64,000 nt of DNA from Alteromonas sp. RKMC-009 (GCF_003584565.2 NZ_CP031010.1:4588001-4652000), one strand, 5' to 3'. Positions 55,004-64,000 are shown, counted from the stretch's first letter. Numbers and translations are program-made. Notes: generated by a model from the sequence alone, not told the origin.

Positions 55004-56362
55004 TTACTTTTTTACTGGTCTGGGCCAGTTGGCAATCACACGTTGCTTGCTGCGTGCAATTGCCAGCGCTTTGTCTTCTACGTTTGACGTGATGGTTGAA
55101 CCGGCACCTACCGTTGCTCCCTCGCCAATCGTAACCGGCGCCACGAGCGCTGAATTAGACCCGATAAATGCATTTTCACCGATGATCGTTTTAGATTTAT
55201 TTACCCCATCGTAGTTACAGGTAATCGTACCTGCACCGATATTCGCTCCGGCCCCCACTTCAGCATCGCCAAGGTAAGTCAGGTGATTAGCTTTAGCACC
55301 TTCTCCTAACACGGCTTTCTTCATTTCCACAAAGTTACCTACTTTGGCGTTAGCTTTCATCACTGCGCCAGGGCGTAAACGGCCGAAAGGCCCTACAGTA
55401 CAATTCTCGCCTACTTCCGCTTCTTCAATGATTGAATTGGCTTCAATTACCGCACCGTCAGCGACCGAACAATTCCGTAAAATACAATTCGCACCGATTT
55501 TTACGTTGCTGCCAAGCGTTACCTTGCCTTCGAAAATTACGTTAACATCTACCGCCACATCATTGCCGGTAATCACTTCGCCGCGAATATCGACACGGGC
55601 AGGATCCGCCAGCGTCACACCATCCATCATCAGCGCATGTGCCTGACGGGCCTGTAAGGCTCTTTCCAGAGCTGCCAGTTGTGCACGGTTATTTACGCCT
55701 TCCACTTCCTCAACGGCATCCGGTTGGGCAGACTGAATTTGTTTGCCTTCCGCTGCCGCCATGGCAATGACGTCTGTAAGATAATATTCGCCCTGAGCAT
55801 TATTGTTGCTCAGATTACCCAGCCAGCGTTTTAAATCACTGCCCGCCATCATCATCATGCCGGTATTGATTTCTTTAATTTCACGCTGGGCATCAGTGGC
55901 ATCTTTGTGCTCAACTATCGCAGTGATGTTGTTGTTCTCGCGAACAATACGCCCCATACCTGTAGGGTCGTCGAGTTCAACGGTCAGCAAAGCAAGATCG
56001 CATTCTGCTTTCACCGCAGCCAGCCGCTCCAGCGTCGCTTTCTGAATTAACGGCGCATCACCTACCAGCACCAGCACATCTTCGTTGTCTTTGATGTGAG
56101 GCACAGCCTGCTGAACCGCATGACCTGTACCCAGCTGTTCTGCCTGCAAACACCAGTTCAGATTGTTACCCGTTACCGCTGCCTGAAGCTGATCGCCGCC
56201 ATGTCCGTAAACCAGATGCACAGCACTGGCATTAAGCGCCTCAACCGTATTGATTATACGCTGAACCATCGGGATCCCACCGACAGGATGGAGGACTTTA
56301 GGTAATGAGGACTTCATACGGGTGCCTTTACCGGCGGCGAGGACGACTACAGAAAAAGCCAT
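55004..56362 (-). CDS. glmU: Bifunctional UDP-N-acetylglucosamine pyrophosphorylase / glucosamine-1-phosphate N-acetyltransferase
   Basis: Cytosolic enzyme of 452 residues completing UDP-GlcNAc synthesis. The N-terminal uridyltransferase has '[25 protein letters not shown]'. The C-terminal half is a left-handed beta-helix of hexapeptide repeats ('[29 protein letters not shown]' region) and ends with the basic '[12 protein letters not shown]'. It is separated from glmS by a thioesterase, a Gfo/Idh oxidoreductase and the DeoR gene. Confidence 0.96.
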   Translation of the reverse strand: MAFSVVVLAAGKGTRMKSSLPKVLHPVGGIPMVQRIINTVEALNASAVHLVYGHGGDQLQAAVTGNNLNWCLQAEQLGTGHAVQQAVPHIKDNEDVLVLVGDAPLIQKATLERLAAVKAECDLALLTVELDDPTGMGRIVRENNNITAIVEHKDATDAQREIKEINTGMMMMAGSDLKRWLGNLSNNNAQGEYYLTDVIAMAAAEGKQIQSAQPDAVEEVEGVNNRAQLAALERALQARQAHALMMDGVTLADPARVDIRGEVITGNDVAVDVNVIFEGKVTLGSNVKIGANCILRNCSVADGAVIEANSIIEEAEVGENCTVGPFGRLRPGAVMKANAKVGNFVEMKKAVLGEGAKANHLTYLGDAEVGAGANIGAGTITCNYDGVNKSKTIIGENAFIGSNSALVAPVTIGEGATVGAGSTITSNVEDKALAIARSKQRVIANWPRPVKK

Positions 56363-56597
56363 GGATTATCCTTAAAACAATGCTGCACATAAAAATTGAC
56401 GGCCTAGTGTAACCACATGCTGGTGACAAGTCAGCGACATCGTCAGTTATTTTCGCAGGGGAAGCGTTATTCTTTAGTATCGGGCGGCCCGGAATCGACG
56501 AATCCGGGTAGTAGTTTCATTGGTGAAAAGGTATACTGCGCGCTCATATCTTAGTCATCTATCTATACAGAAACAGGCCAGGGAGAGCAGGTAGTCT

Positions 56598-58019
56598 GTG
56601 AAAACGTTCAGGACACTTCACCGCAGTATTTTACTGTTATTTGCAGTGGTGGTGATAGCCATCGTGACGCTCGTTCACTTCAGTGTAAATAAAATTGTGG
56701 CGGAACAAAGCCGTGCGCAACAGCAATCGTTGTCGCCCGCAATTTCTCTTATCGTTAATCAGTTACTTAAACCCCTTCATGTGTCAGAGGCTCTGGGCCA
56801 TTCACGTGAACTGGTAGAACTGATGGATAAAGATCAGGTGAACGAAGAAGACATTTTCACAGCACTCTCCCGCCTGGAGGAAGAGTTCGGCCTGTATTTC
56901 TTTATCGCCAGCGAAAAAGCCCGCATGCAGTACAACTCGGACGGCTCCACCATTCCTCTGGTGAAAGGTGAAGTAAGCTGGTATTTCAAATACAAAGAGC
57001 GTCCGGAAGACCGTGTGGCGGATATCGGTAAGTGGGAAGACACCCATTTTTATATCGATATTAAAATTTATAACGAGAAGAAAGAGTTTCTCGGCTTCTT
57101 CGGTGTAGGGAAAAGCCTGAAAAGCTTTATCAGCATCTTCGATTCCTACAAACAGCAGTATGGCTACGACTTTCTGTTTGTGGATGAAAAAGGCGATATT
57201 ATGTTGTCGTCAGATGCCAACCTGATGGCTGAATATTCCGATTTTACCAACCTGAATGAACTGACCTGGTACGCCAGTCTGCCTGTTGATGTAAAAGATC
57301 AGCGTGCATTGAATAACCGGCTGGTGACAATTAATCAGCAGGAGTATCTGATTGCAGAGGTTAAACTCAACCAGTTCAACTGGACCGTGTTCCTGCTGAG
57401 CCCGCTGAATAAACGCCAGGCGGATATTTCACAAGCGTTTGTCATCAGCGTAGTGACCCTGCTGGTTGTGGTGTTCTCACTGTTTTTGATGATTTATCAC
57501 CTGCTGTATTATTTCCGCAAAGACATGCAGCCGGATATGGTAATTCGTAATACCCAGCGCCTGCCGGACCGCCAGAAAATGGAGGCGGAGTACCGTACCC
57601 TCCTCGACAATCACTCGTCTGTAAGCGTCATTATAGTGGGCGTGGATAACTTTCCGACAATCAACGATACCTACGGCCGTAATACCGGTGATGAGGTGCT
57701 GGACAAAGTGTCAGGCCATCTGCTGACCAGTATCCGCACAAAAGACATTCTGGGCCGCTGGAGCAGCGAAGAGTTTATAATACTGCTACCGGAAACCGGC
57801 CCCCACGAAGCCATGGATATTGCTGAATCCTTACGTTCGGGCATTGCCAGTATGGACACCAGCGACATGCAACCGCAAATCCAGCTGACCGGTTCATTTG
57901 GCGTGTCCTTCTCGGCATCCAGTAAGCCGCTGAACGAATTAACGGCCAATGCAGAAGATGCCTTATATCAGGCCCGGCGCGACGGCAGTAACCGCGTGTG
58001 TAAGCAGTTAATCAGTTAA
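56598..58019 (+). CDS. Membrane GGDEF-domain protein with altered signature (SSEEF)
   Basis: Inner-membrane protein of 473 residues. Two transmembrane segments flank a periplasmic Cache-like sensor (about residues 35-275): the first near residues 10-30, the second around 'VISVVTLLVVVFSLFLMIYH'. The cytosolic GGDEF domain is recognisable ('VDNFPTINDTYGRNTGDEVL', 'GRWSSEEFIILLPETG'). The catalytic loop reads Ser389-Ser390-Glu-Glu-Phe instead of GG(D/E)EF. Loss of both glycines usually abolishes diguanylate cyclase activity, so it may be an inactive sensor or a GTP-binding effector. GTG start with GCAGG upstream. Confidence 0.88.
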   Translation: MKTFRTLHRSILLLFAVVVIAIVTLVHFSVNKIVAEQSRAQQQSLSPAISLIVNQLLKPLHVSEALGHSRELVELMDKDQVNEEDIFTALSRLEEEFGLYFFIASEKARMQYNSDGSTIPLVKGEVSWYFKYKERPEDRVADIGKWEDTHFYIDIKIYNEKKEFLGFFGVGKSLKSFISIFDSYKQQYGYDFLFVDEKGDIMLSSDANLMAEYSDFTNLNELTWYASLPVDVKDQRALNNRLVTINQQEYLIAEVKLNQFNWTVFLLSPLNKRQADISQAFVISVVTLLVVVFSLFLMIYHLLYYFRKDMQPDMVIRNTQRLPDRQKMEAEYRTLLDNHSSVSVIIVGVDNFPTINDTYGRNTGDEVLDKVSGHLLTSIRTKDILGRWSSEEFIILLPETGPHEAMDIAESLRSGIASMDTSDMQPQIQLTGSFGVSFSASSKPLNELTANAEDALYQARRDGSNRVCKQLIS

Positions 58020-58887
58020 TGATGTAAGGCTCAGAAATGCCTGTCACCGGGACGGAGTAAATAAATAGATTTCCGCTCCCGGGCCAGTTGTTTAAGTCAT
58101 CAGATGACAACCCCTTGCGGGCGCTCGTTACGGCAATATGCTTCATATCCGGTCCCGCAAATGCCACCGACGTGACTTTAGGTACGTCCATGCTCAGTTT
58201 TTCCAGAAGCCTGCCCTGCTGACTAAATTTAAAAACACCAAATCCATCCCAGCCCGCAACCCAGATATTATTCTCCGCGTCCACAGTAATGCCGTCAGGA
58301 AAGCCATTTTCTTCGGTAAACCTGATAAATACTTCAGCCTCACTGTAATTTCCCGAAGCATTGAGCTTCAGACGGTAAATTGTTCTTGCTGCAGAAGAAA
58401 CGGAGTACATAAATTGTCCGCAGGGGCTGAAAGCGGGACCATTCGATACAACAAAATCCTGTTGCACAGTTTTCACCCCGCCGTCACTGCCAAGAGCAAA
58501 CAACTGCCCGACCGGTGAAACTTCCAGATCGTCCATTGTGCCAAAGAACAATCGACCGGTGCGGTCCACTTTAGCGTCATTTAGCCTGATATTTTTTGCA
58601 TTCGCGGGCAGTGTCCAGAGCACAGTTTTTGTTAAGAATGCCGGGGTCAGCAGGCAGATCTTGTCTTCAAAGCCGGCTATAAAGTTGCCATTCTCACACT
58701 CTTTCAACCAACATATTCTGGAACCGGTGTTGTACGTTTGATGTTTGCGGGTTTGCCAGTGAAGCGTGTGAATGTTGCAGCCCTGAATATCTACCCAGAT
58801 TATCTCCTGGCGGCCAGCGGAATAAAAAGCACCTTCGCCCAATATACACCGGCAATCGACGACATCAACCAGCTGTGCTCCCTGCAT
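58012..58887 (-). CDS. SMP-30/gluconolactonase family protein
   Basis: Metal-dependent six-bladed beta-propeller lactonase of 291 residues, expected in the cytosol. 'CILGEGAFYSAGRQEIIWVDIQGCNIH' carries the N-terminal Glu ligand. 'RLNDAKVDRTGRLFFGTMD' and 'FPDGITVDAENNIWVAGW' supply the Asn and Asp metal ligands. It would hydrolyse a sugar lactone. It forms a minus-strand series with TauE/SafE, SDR and FadR-type genes, consistent with oxidative sugar catabolism (dehydrogenase then lactonase). The downstream dehydratase and aldolase are not in view. Confidence 0.9.
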   Translation of the reverse strand: MQGAQLVDVVDCRCILGEGAFYSAGRQEIIWVDIQGCNIHTLHWQTRKHQTYNTGSRICWLKECENGNFIAGFEDKICLLTPAFLTKTVLWTLPANAKNIRLNDAKVDRTGRLFFGTMDDLEVSPVGQLFALGSDGGVKTVQQDFVVSNGPAFSPCGQFMYSVSSAARTIYRLKLNASGNYSEAEVFIRFTEENGFPDGITVDAENNIWVAGWDGFGVFKFSQQGRLLEKLSMDVPKVTSVAFAGPDMKHIAVTSARKGLSSDDLNNWPGSGNLFIYSVPVTGISEPYIIN

Positions 58888-58917
58888 GTTTAATTTACCT
58901 GTAGAAGATTTGCGGAA

Positions 58918-59625
58918 CTAACTGTCAAAAACGATAAGAAGGAGGGCTGAAAGCGTTGCTATCATTAATATCAACAAACGAATGACTTTCTCATTGAGCT
59001 TCTTGCTTATAAAAAAAGATAAAGCCCATCCTGCAATCAAAGCAGGCGCGCACTTCAGAAACAATTCCAGATCGTCATGCCCTGCCTTACCGTTCCACCA
59101 TAACACGCTTATGCCGAAAAAATTGATATAAACGAAAAAGATACTCAGATTGGCTTTAATGGTTTCAGGATCTTTAGACTGATAAAGCAAGCCCATTGGC
59201 GCTCCGCCGGCCGACGTAGTGGTGCCCATAAAGCCAGAGAACATGGCTGCGATAAGATTCGAAAACATAGACACTTTCGGCATGATTCCAATAGCCGACA
59301 GCGCAACAGCGATGAGAATAGATATACCAAAGAGGAGTTGGTATTCATGAGCATCGATAAGGGTAAGAACACTGCCTGCGATTAATACACCAGCTGTTCC
59401 ACCGGCGATAGAATAACCGGTCATACGCAAATCGATTTCTCCCCGGTGCTTGACCGAAAGCAGGGATGTCAGCAGCAGCGCATTTAAAATCATAGGCCCG
59501 GGAACCAGTTCGGGCATGAGGAAATAAACCAGCGGCGCTGACAATAAACCGAGCCCAAAACCTATAACGCTTTGCAAACAGGAGCCAACGATTAATATCA
59601 GGTAGACAAGGAAAAACTCGGTCAA
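58918..59625 (-). CDS. TauE/SafE family sulfite/sulfonate-type permease
   Basis: Inner-membrane protein of 235 residues with about seven to eight hydrophobic segments. It has the family layout of two related halves: 'SVIGFGLGLLSAPLVYFLMPE' and 'MFSGFMGTTTSAGGAPMGLLY', the conserved Gly-rich motifs. Family members export or import anionic organic or sulfur compounds; in this operon a sugar acid or other organic anion is possible. It sits between the SMP-30 and SDR genes. Confidence 0.88.
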   Translation of the reverse strand: MTEFFLVYLILIVGSCLQSVIGFGLGLLSAPLVYFLMPELVPGPMILNALLLTSLLSVKHRGEIDLRMTGYSIAGGTAGVLIAGSVLTLIDAHEYQLLFGISILIAVALSAIGIMPKVSMFSNLIAAMFSGFMGTTTSAGGAPMGLLYQSKDPETIKANLSIFFVYINFFGISVLWWNGKAGHDDLELFLKCAPALIAGWALSFFISKKLNEKVIRLLILMIATLSALLLIVFDS

Positions 59626-59758
59626 AGCAACTAAAAACCTATAATTATTAACGACAAAATAAACTGATATTTACTTTTTAATATTATATTACTTTTTATG
59701 GGAATTGCAGTTTACCGTCAACAACCTTTTTTAAATAATTAAGATTGAATTATTTAAA

Positions 59759-60544
59759 TCAGGTCCAACCAGCGTCAACAGTAAGAGTTTGCGCCGTCAT
59801 CATCCGGCTTTGATCTGACGCGAGGAACAACGCGGCGTCAGCAATGTGAGAGGGGCGTAGCGTTTCGTGCAGGCACTGCTCTTTTTTAACTTCTTCTACA
59901 ATATCAGGGTCGGCCCAGTGACTCATCTGACGTTCAGTCATAACCCAACCGGGAATGAGGGTGTTTACACGAATATTATCACCACCCAGTGCACCGGCCA
60001 GACTGCGCGTTAAACCTTCAATAGCAGCCTTGGCTGTGGTGTAAGCGGGCATGCAGCTTTGCTTCATGCGCCAGCTTGCCGAACCCATATTTATAATGGC
60101 TCCACCACCCAGTTGCTTCATTTGCGGTGCCACGCTTTGAGCGGCAAAAAATGACGGACGAAGATTTACAGCAAAGCGGTCATCCCAGTATTCAACCGAT
60201 AATTCTTCTACAGAATGGCGGGTATCGTCAGCTGCATTATTGATAAGTACAGAGATATAACCAATTTCATCACCCGTTCTGGTAATAATCGCTTTCAGCT
60301 GTGCAATATCACGAATATCACAATAAAAGAAAGTCACATCATGCTGATACTGACCCGCGAGTTCGCTCACCAGAGCTTCACTCTTTTCCTTTGCCATATC
60401 CACGAATACAACTTTTGCATTCTGCGCTGCAAATTGTCTGACAATAACTTCGCCGATCCCTGTACCGCCGCCGGTAATGAATACGACTTTATCCGCTAAA
60501 CCGGGATAAATGGCTTGTTGCTCGCGTGAATGATTCATAGCCAA
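59759..60544 (-). CDS. SDR family NAD(P)-dependent oxidoreductase
   Basis: Short-chain dehydrogenase of 261 residues. Cofactor motif 'ITGGGTGIGEV', 'INNAA', catalytic Ser in 'NMGSASW' and the YxxxK pair in 'AYTTAKAAIEG'. C-terminal 'PGWVMTERQ' is typical. It is probably the sugar dehydrogenase that supplies the lactone substrate of the SMP-30 protein (for example a D-galactose or L-arabinose-type dehydrogenase); the exact substrate is inferred only from context. Confidence 0.91.
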   Translation of the reverse strand: MAMNHSREQQAIYPGLADKVVFITGGGTGIGEVIVRQFAAQNAKVVFVDMAKEKSEALVSELAGQYQHDVTFFYCDIRDIAQLKAIITRTGDEIGYISVLINNAADDTRHSVEELSVEYWDDRFAVNLRPSFFAAQSVAPQMKQLGGGAIINMGSASWRMKQSCMPAYTTAKAAIEGLTRSLAGALGGDNIRVNTLIPGWVMTERQMSHWADPDIVEEVKKEQCLHETLRPSHIADAALFLASDQSRMMTAQTLTVDAGWT

Positions 60545-60603
60545 CCTGACAGGTTAATTTCGATACATCAATGAAATACAACATTCGCTTTCAAGCGTGT
60601 TGC

Positions 60604-61323
60604 CTACGCGCTTTTCGACTGGGCAATCTCAGTTTCAATAAAGGTCATGGCTTCATCAATAAGATAGGCCATCATATTTTTTGCACGCTCCGGTTCACCT
60701 GCAACGATGGCAGCGTAAACTTTTTCATGCTCTTCTACGATGGTTTGTTTATTACCTTTTGCCGGTGTAGTGTGCTGAATACTGACGTTCAGAGCCGTGG
60801 TTATGAATTCACGGAGCTGATAAAAGAAGCGGTTGCCGGAAGCGAACAGTATAGCAGTATGAAAAGCAAGATCGCCTTCATGCAAACTGCCTTCCTGCTC
60901 ATTCACTGCTTTTCTCATTGTGTTTAACGCATCATTGATTTTAGCGATGGCGTCTTTGTCACCCTGACGGGCTGCAAGTGCTGCCGCCTGAGGTTCAATT
61001 GCCATGCGCATTTGAAGAAATTCTTTCAAAACCAGCAATGAAGGACTACTTTCCAGCATCCAGCGCAAGACACTGGTATCATAAAGATTCCAGTTTGACG
61101 CTGACTCGACCCGAATCCCCTGACGGGGCCGCGAAGAAATCAAACCTTTGGCCGCCAGCATTTTAACCGCCTCACGCACAGCAGTACGACTGATGCCATA
61201 CTCTTCACACAGCTGTGCTTCAGTTGGCAGGCCGGTACTGGCATTGTATGAACCACCAATAATAGCCTTGCCCAACTCATTAGTAACACGTTGAGACAAA
61301 TTAAGATTTTCAATGCGTGCCAT
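60604..61323 (-). CDS. FadR/GntR family transcriptional regulator
   Basis: Regulator of 239 residues. N-terminal GntR winged helix ('LPTEAQLCEEYGISRTAVREAVKMLAAKGLI') and C-terminal FCD effector domain ('EFLQMRMAIEPQAAALAARQG', 'DLAFHTAI', 'EHEKVYAAI') with the metal-binding Asp/His pattern. FCD regulators sense organic or sugar acids. It is divergent from the sodium/solute symporter gene and 59 bp upstream of the SDR gene in the same direction, so both arms are its likely targets. Confidence 0.93.
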   Translation of the reverse strand: MARIENLNLSQRVTNELGKAIIGGSYNASTGLPTEAQLCEEYGISRTAVREAVKMLAAKGLISSRPRQGIRVESASNWNLYDTSVLRWMLESSPSLLVLKEFLQMRMAIEPQAAALAARQGDKDAIAKINDALNTMRKAVNEQEGSLHEGDLAFHTAILFASGNRFFYQLREFITTALNVSIQHTTPAKGNKQTIVEEHEKVYAAIVAGEPERAKNMMAYLIDEAMTFIETEIAQSKSA

Positions 61324-61368
61324 GCGGATTCCTTCTAAATCTGAAGCCCTATAATACTACGATAATAC

Positions 61369-61393
61369 CTGGTCGTCATTGTTCTCAGACCAG
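61369..61393. promoter_or_regulatory. Inverted repeat between FadR-type and symporter genes
   Basis: CTGGTC and GACCAG form a 6-bp inverted repeat separated by 13 bp. It lies 46 bp before the regulator start and about 160 bp before the symporter. It resembles the TGGTC/GACCA-type half sites of FadR-family operators. The match is short and untested. Confidence 0.32.
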
Positions 61394-61550
61394 TCATCTG
61401 TTTTTACTTATCAGTAGCTCCTCTGCGGCCAAAAATTCCATATATCACATTTACTTGCTGCCAACCTTAACCTTTATTTTACAAGCTCTTCCCATTCAAT
61501 TAATTATCATATAATATTTCTATATCTCAATTTGCACCTGTCCGTCAGGG

Positions 61551-63197
61551 ATGTCATATGGATATAAAATGGTAGAACTTAGTACTCTCGACTGGTTAGT
61601 CCTCGCTGGATTTTTCGTTCTTCTGCTCGGCGTGGTTATCATGTCTATGCGCCAGAAAGAAGAAGATACCGCCGACTATTTCCTCGCAGGAAGAAACGCA
61701 AGCTGGATAGTGATCGGCGCGTCTATTTTTGCCTCCAACATTGGTTCAGAACATCTGGTAGGTTTGTCAGGTTCCGGCGCGCAATCAGGCATGGCTCTGG
61801 CGCACTGGGAATTACAATCGTGGATCATCATTTTATTGGGCTGGATTTTTGTGCCGTTCTACTGGAGCAGTAAGGTATACACCATGCCTGAATTCCTCGA
61901 ACGCCGGTTCAACGCTTCCTCACGCACATTTTTATCTGTTATTTCGCTGGTAAGTTACGTGCTGACCAAAGTGGCAGTAACAGTCTATGCAGGCGGTATC
62001 GCGTTCAAAACTATTCTGGGTATAGAAAGTATCTGGGGTATAGATTTCTTTTGGATTTCAGCACTGGGCCTGGTCATCATCACCGGTATCTACACCGTTC
62101 TGGGCGGTATGAAAGCTATTATGTGGACCTCGGTATTACAAACACCGGTACTGATTATCGGGTCGGTTGTGATTCTGTGGGTGGGTCTTGATAAAGTCGG
62201 AGGCTGGGCTGAAGTTGAGCGCCTGAATGCCGAGCAGATGCACCTGATCCGTTCCGCTTCAGATCCTGATTTCCCATGGCCGGGCATCATATTTGGTTCG
62301 TTTATTATCGGTTTCTGGTACTGGTGTACAGATCAGTACATTGTACAACGTGTGTTGTCAGCTAAAGGAATTAAAGAAGCCCGTCGCGGTACTATGTTCG
62401 CTGGCTATCTGAAATTGCTGCCAGTCTTCATCTTTCTGGTTCCCGGCATGATTGCATACGCACTGAATGCAAAAGGCATCATCACTTACGAAAGCGCAGA
62501 CCAGGCGTTTCCGACTCTTGTGTCGGAACTGTTACCGGCGGGCGTAAAAGGTATCGTTATCGGTGGTCTGGTAGCGGCCTTGATGAGTTCGCTGGCGTCA
62601 CTGTTCAACTCGTCTGCAACGCTGTTTACCATTGATTTTTACAAGAAATTTAAACCCGAGTCGAGTGAAAAGCACTTGCTCCGTGTAGGACGTCTGGCCA
62701 CCATCGTAATCGTTTTCCTGGGCATTCTTTGGATCCCCGTAATGAGCCTGATTGCCGATGTCCTTTATGAGTATCTCCAAAGCGTACAATCGTTAATAGC
62801 ACCGGGCATCGCGGCGGTATTCCTGCTGGGATTAATCAGTACCCGTGTTACACCTACCGCCGGATTTGTCGGATTAGTATCGGGCTTTGTACTGGGTATG
62901 ATACGGCTTGTCATGCTGCCATTCCGTGACAGCCTGGCGGGCACATCCGTAGAATGGGTAGTTACGATGAACTGGCTGTACTACTGCATACTGCTGTTCG
63001 TTGTAGTGGTGGGCATTATCATTGTTACCAGCATATTTACCAAGCCGGCAGATAAAGAAAAGTTGGCAGGTCTGACATTCTCAACGCTTGGAAAAGGTAC
63101 CTACAAAGAAGTTATCGACAGCATCGATAAGTGGGACTACATCCATACCGCGGGTATCATCGGTATTACCGCCTTTATCTATATTCGTTTCTGGTAA
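61551..63197 (+). CDS. Sodium/solute symporter (SSS/SLC5 family, SGLT-like)
   Basis: Inner-membrane transporter of 548 residues with about 14 membrane segments. 'DTADYFLAGRNASWIVIGASIFASNIGSEHLVGLSGSGA' and 'GIYTVLGGMKAIMWTSVLQ' are SGLT-type signatures; 'FWYWCTDQYIVQRVLSAK' and 'VAALMSSLASLFNSSATLFTIDFYKK' also match. It probably imports a monosaccharide with Na+. Start is uncertain between ATG at 61551 and ATG at 61569. It is divergent from the FadR-type regulator and feeds the SDR/SMP-30 pathway by inference. Confidence 0.92.
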   Translation: MSYGYKMVELSTLDWLVLAGFFVLLLGVVIMSMRQKEEDTADYFLAGRNASWIVIGASIFASNIGSEHLVGLSGSGAQSGMALAHWELQSWIIILLGWIFVPFYWSSKVYTMPEFLERRFNASSRTFLSVISLVSYVLTKVAVTVYAGGIAFKTILGIESIWGIDFFWISALGLVIITGIYTVLGGMKAIMWTSVLQTPVLIIGSVVILWVGLDKVGGWAEVERLNAEQMHLIRSASDPDFPWPGIIFGSFIIGFWYWCTDQYIVQRVLSAKGIKEARRGTMFAGYLKLLPVFIFLVPGMIAYALNAKGIITYESADQAFPTLVSELLPAGVKGIVIGGLVAALMSSLASLFNSSATLFTIDFYKKFKPESSEKHLLRVGRLATIVIVFLGILWIPVMSLIADVLYEYLQSVQSLIAPGIAAVFLLGLISTRVTPTAGFVGLVSGFVLGMIRLVMLPFRDSLAGTSVEWVVTMNWLYYCILLFVVVVGIIIVTSIFTKPADKEKLAGLTFSTLGKGTYKEVIDSIDKWDYIHTAGIIGITAFIYIRFW

Positions 63198-63232
63198 GAC
63201 ATTTATCGTAAGACGTTTACCGTAAGACATAT

Positions 63233-63256
63233 AAGCCCCGGGAACTTCGGGGCTTA
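63233..63256. terminator. Bidirectional terminator between symporter and carotenoid-oxygenase genes
   Basis: AAGCCCCG / CGGGGCTT, perfect 8-bp stem with 7-base loop, T-rich on both sides; the genes converge. Confidence 0.72.
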
Positions 63257-63276
63257 TTCGTTTCCCATCGCACACT

Positions 63277-64000
63277 TCATATCACCGCGCCGTGAAACCC
63301 CAGCGGCATGTAACTGTCCAGTTTGGCAGTGGCTACCGGGCCGTCCTGAATATGTTGGGCATTAAATACCGTGCAGTAAGTCGCGCCTTCGGCAAAGTTT
63401 AATGCCGTATTTACCAGATAGCCTTCACCATTATTTGTCCCTGAAGGTATAAAGAATGGCTCTTCGACAATAACATTGTTGCCGAAGCTGTAACGATCCA
63501 GCGCGCCTGTTTCGGTGTTCATACTGGCAATACAGTTGTATTCGCCGTGGGGCAAACCTGCCGTCGCATGCACACCGTATTGTATTGCAGTCTTTTGCCC
63601 GGTAAACCGGCTGTCGAACTGCACAAATTCCATATCGGTTGACGTATTGTTCAGCGTGGCATTTTTGCTGTTCAAATCAATGACAATTTGCGCAGCGGTG
63701 CTGCGACGATGCCGGGTTTCTGCATCAGCGATAACTTCAATAACACCGTTTAACATGACATCGGCATTATCGTACCAGCAGGCATTCACAACAAGAGTAT
63801 TACCCTGCTGCCAGGCGTTGCCAAAATGGAAAACGAAGCCTGCATCGAAGGGGAGTTGCAGCGTTGGCGTCAGCGTATTTTTATCTACCACCAGCAGTTG
63901 CCCGTGTTGATCGTCCTGCCATTGCATACTATCAATCAGTGTTACACCGGCGCCTTTTTTAACGGGAGGGAAATAGAAGATAAGATGATTGTCGGTTACA
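63277..64000 (-). CDS. Carotenoid oxygenase (RPE65) family protein, partial at window edge
   Basis: C-terminal portion of a carotenoid-cleavage-dioxygenase-like enzyme; the frame is open to the right edge, so the N-terminus lies beyond the window. Visible features: 'FVFHFGNAWQQGNTLVVNACWY' with an iron-ligand His, 'FVQFDSRFTGQK', 'EEPFFIPSGTNNGEGYLV' and the terminal 'YMPLGFHGAVI' with a last-His ligand typical of the family. It would cleave carotenoids or related stilbene-like compounds with non-heme Fe(II). No carotenoid biosynthesis gene is in view. Confidence 0.88.
   Translation of the reverse strand, partial: VTDNHLIFYFPPVKKGAGVTLIDSMQWQDDQHGQLLVVDKNTLTPTLQLPFDAGFVFHFGNAWQQGNTLVVNACWYDNADVMLNGVIEVIADAETRHRRSTAAQIVIDLNSKNATLNNTSTDMEFVQFDSRFTGQKTAIQYGVHATAGLPHGEYNCIASMNTETGALDRYSFGNNVIVEEPFFIPSGTNNGEGYLVNTALNFAEGATYCTVFNAQHIQDGPVATAKLDSYMPLGFHGAVI

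Noticed and set aside
56461..56520. GC-rich inverted segment before the GGDEF gene as attachment site or small RNA
   Set aside because: Short imperfect pairing only; no flanking repeat or promoter-like features seen.
61317..61514. 65-codon frame in the FadR/symporter gap
   Set aside because: Low-complexity peptide in promoter DNA; no ribosome site.

Overview
The window looks like chromosomal DNA of a marine gammaproteobacterium of the Alteromonadales, probably close to Alteromonas. This is inferred from the gene content: large TonB-dependent receptors, lipoprotein glycosidases, a PEP-CTERM protein, MSHA-like prepilin, PhoX, and a glmU/deoR/glmS neighbourhood. No rRNA, tRNA, CRISPR array, insertion sequence or prophage was seen. 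The window opens inside a PAS-PAS chemotaxis receptor gene and closes inside a carotenoid-oxygenase-like gene.

Layout. (1) 0-14.3 kb is mixed housekeeping and stress functions: chemotaxis receptor, glutathione-dependent formaldehyde dehydrogenase with a divergent LysR regulator, patatin-like lipase, PPK2 polyphosphate kinase, a sulfotransferase/class IV aminotransferase pair, an AsmA-like protein, an M1 peptidase lipoprotein, a Yip1 protein, UDP-galactopyranose mutase, and a second LysR regulator divergent from an apparently exported haloacid dehalogenase. (2) 14.3-24.1 kb is a cell-surface signalling and uptake locus: ECF sigma factor, FecR anti-sigma and FecA-type receptor on the minus strand, divergent from a second TonB receptor and a metallophosphoesterase lipoprotein. 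A Pho-box-like repeat lies between the two arms, so phosphate-starvation control is proposed. (3) 24.3-25.7 kb holds a HAD hydrolase and an orphan prepilin.

(4) 26-42.4 kb is the most interesting part. It is a polysaccharide-utilisation-like locus with a membrane-anchored AraC regulator, two tandem tryptophan-halogenase-family flavoproteins, a TonB receptor, a SapC-family protein, a JmjC/cupin-like protein, a modular GH5 lipoprotein, a GH30 lipoprotein, a DUF6445-type putative Fe(II) oxygenase and a GH5-ricin-lectin enzyme. Six exact copies of the palindrome GAACGTTC sit in the non-coding DNA in front of the regulator, the receptor and both GH5 genes, and I noticed none elsewhere in the window. 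They outline a local regulon. The glycosidase set suggests a beta-1,6- or beta-1,3/1,6-glucan, but the substrate is inferred. The role of the halogenase and oxygenase members is unknown to me.

(5) 42.5-46.5 kb carries a PEP-CTERM protein, a Tat-exported PhoX phosphatase and a tatABC operon whose proteins resemble the alphaproteobacterial type. (6) 46.5-58 kb holds a DUF1593 protein, a ROK regulator, a nitrilase, the amino-sugar genes glmS and glmU with a DeoR regulator, a Gfo/Idh oxidoreductase and a thioesterase between them, and a GGDEF protein with a changed signature (SSEEF). (7) 58-64 kb is a sugar or sugar-acid oxidation cluster: SMP-30 lactonase, TauE/SafE permease, SDR dehydrogenase, FadR-type regulator and a divergent sodium/solute symporter, followed by the partial carotenoid oxygenase. 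Family names come from reading the protein sequences, not from database searches.
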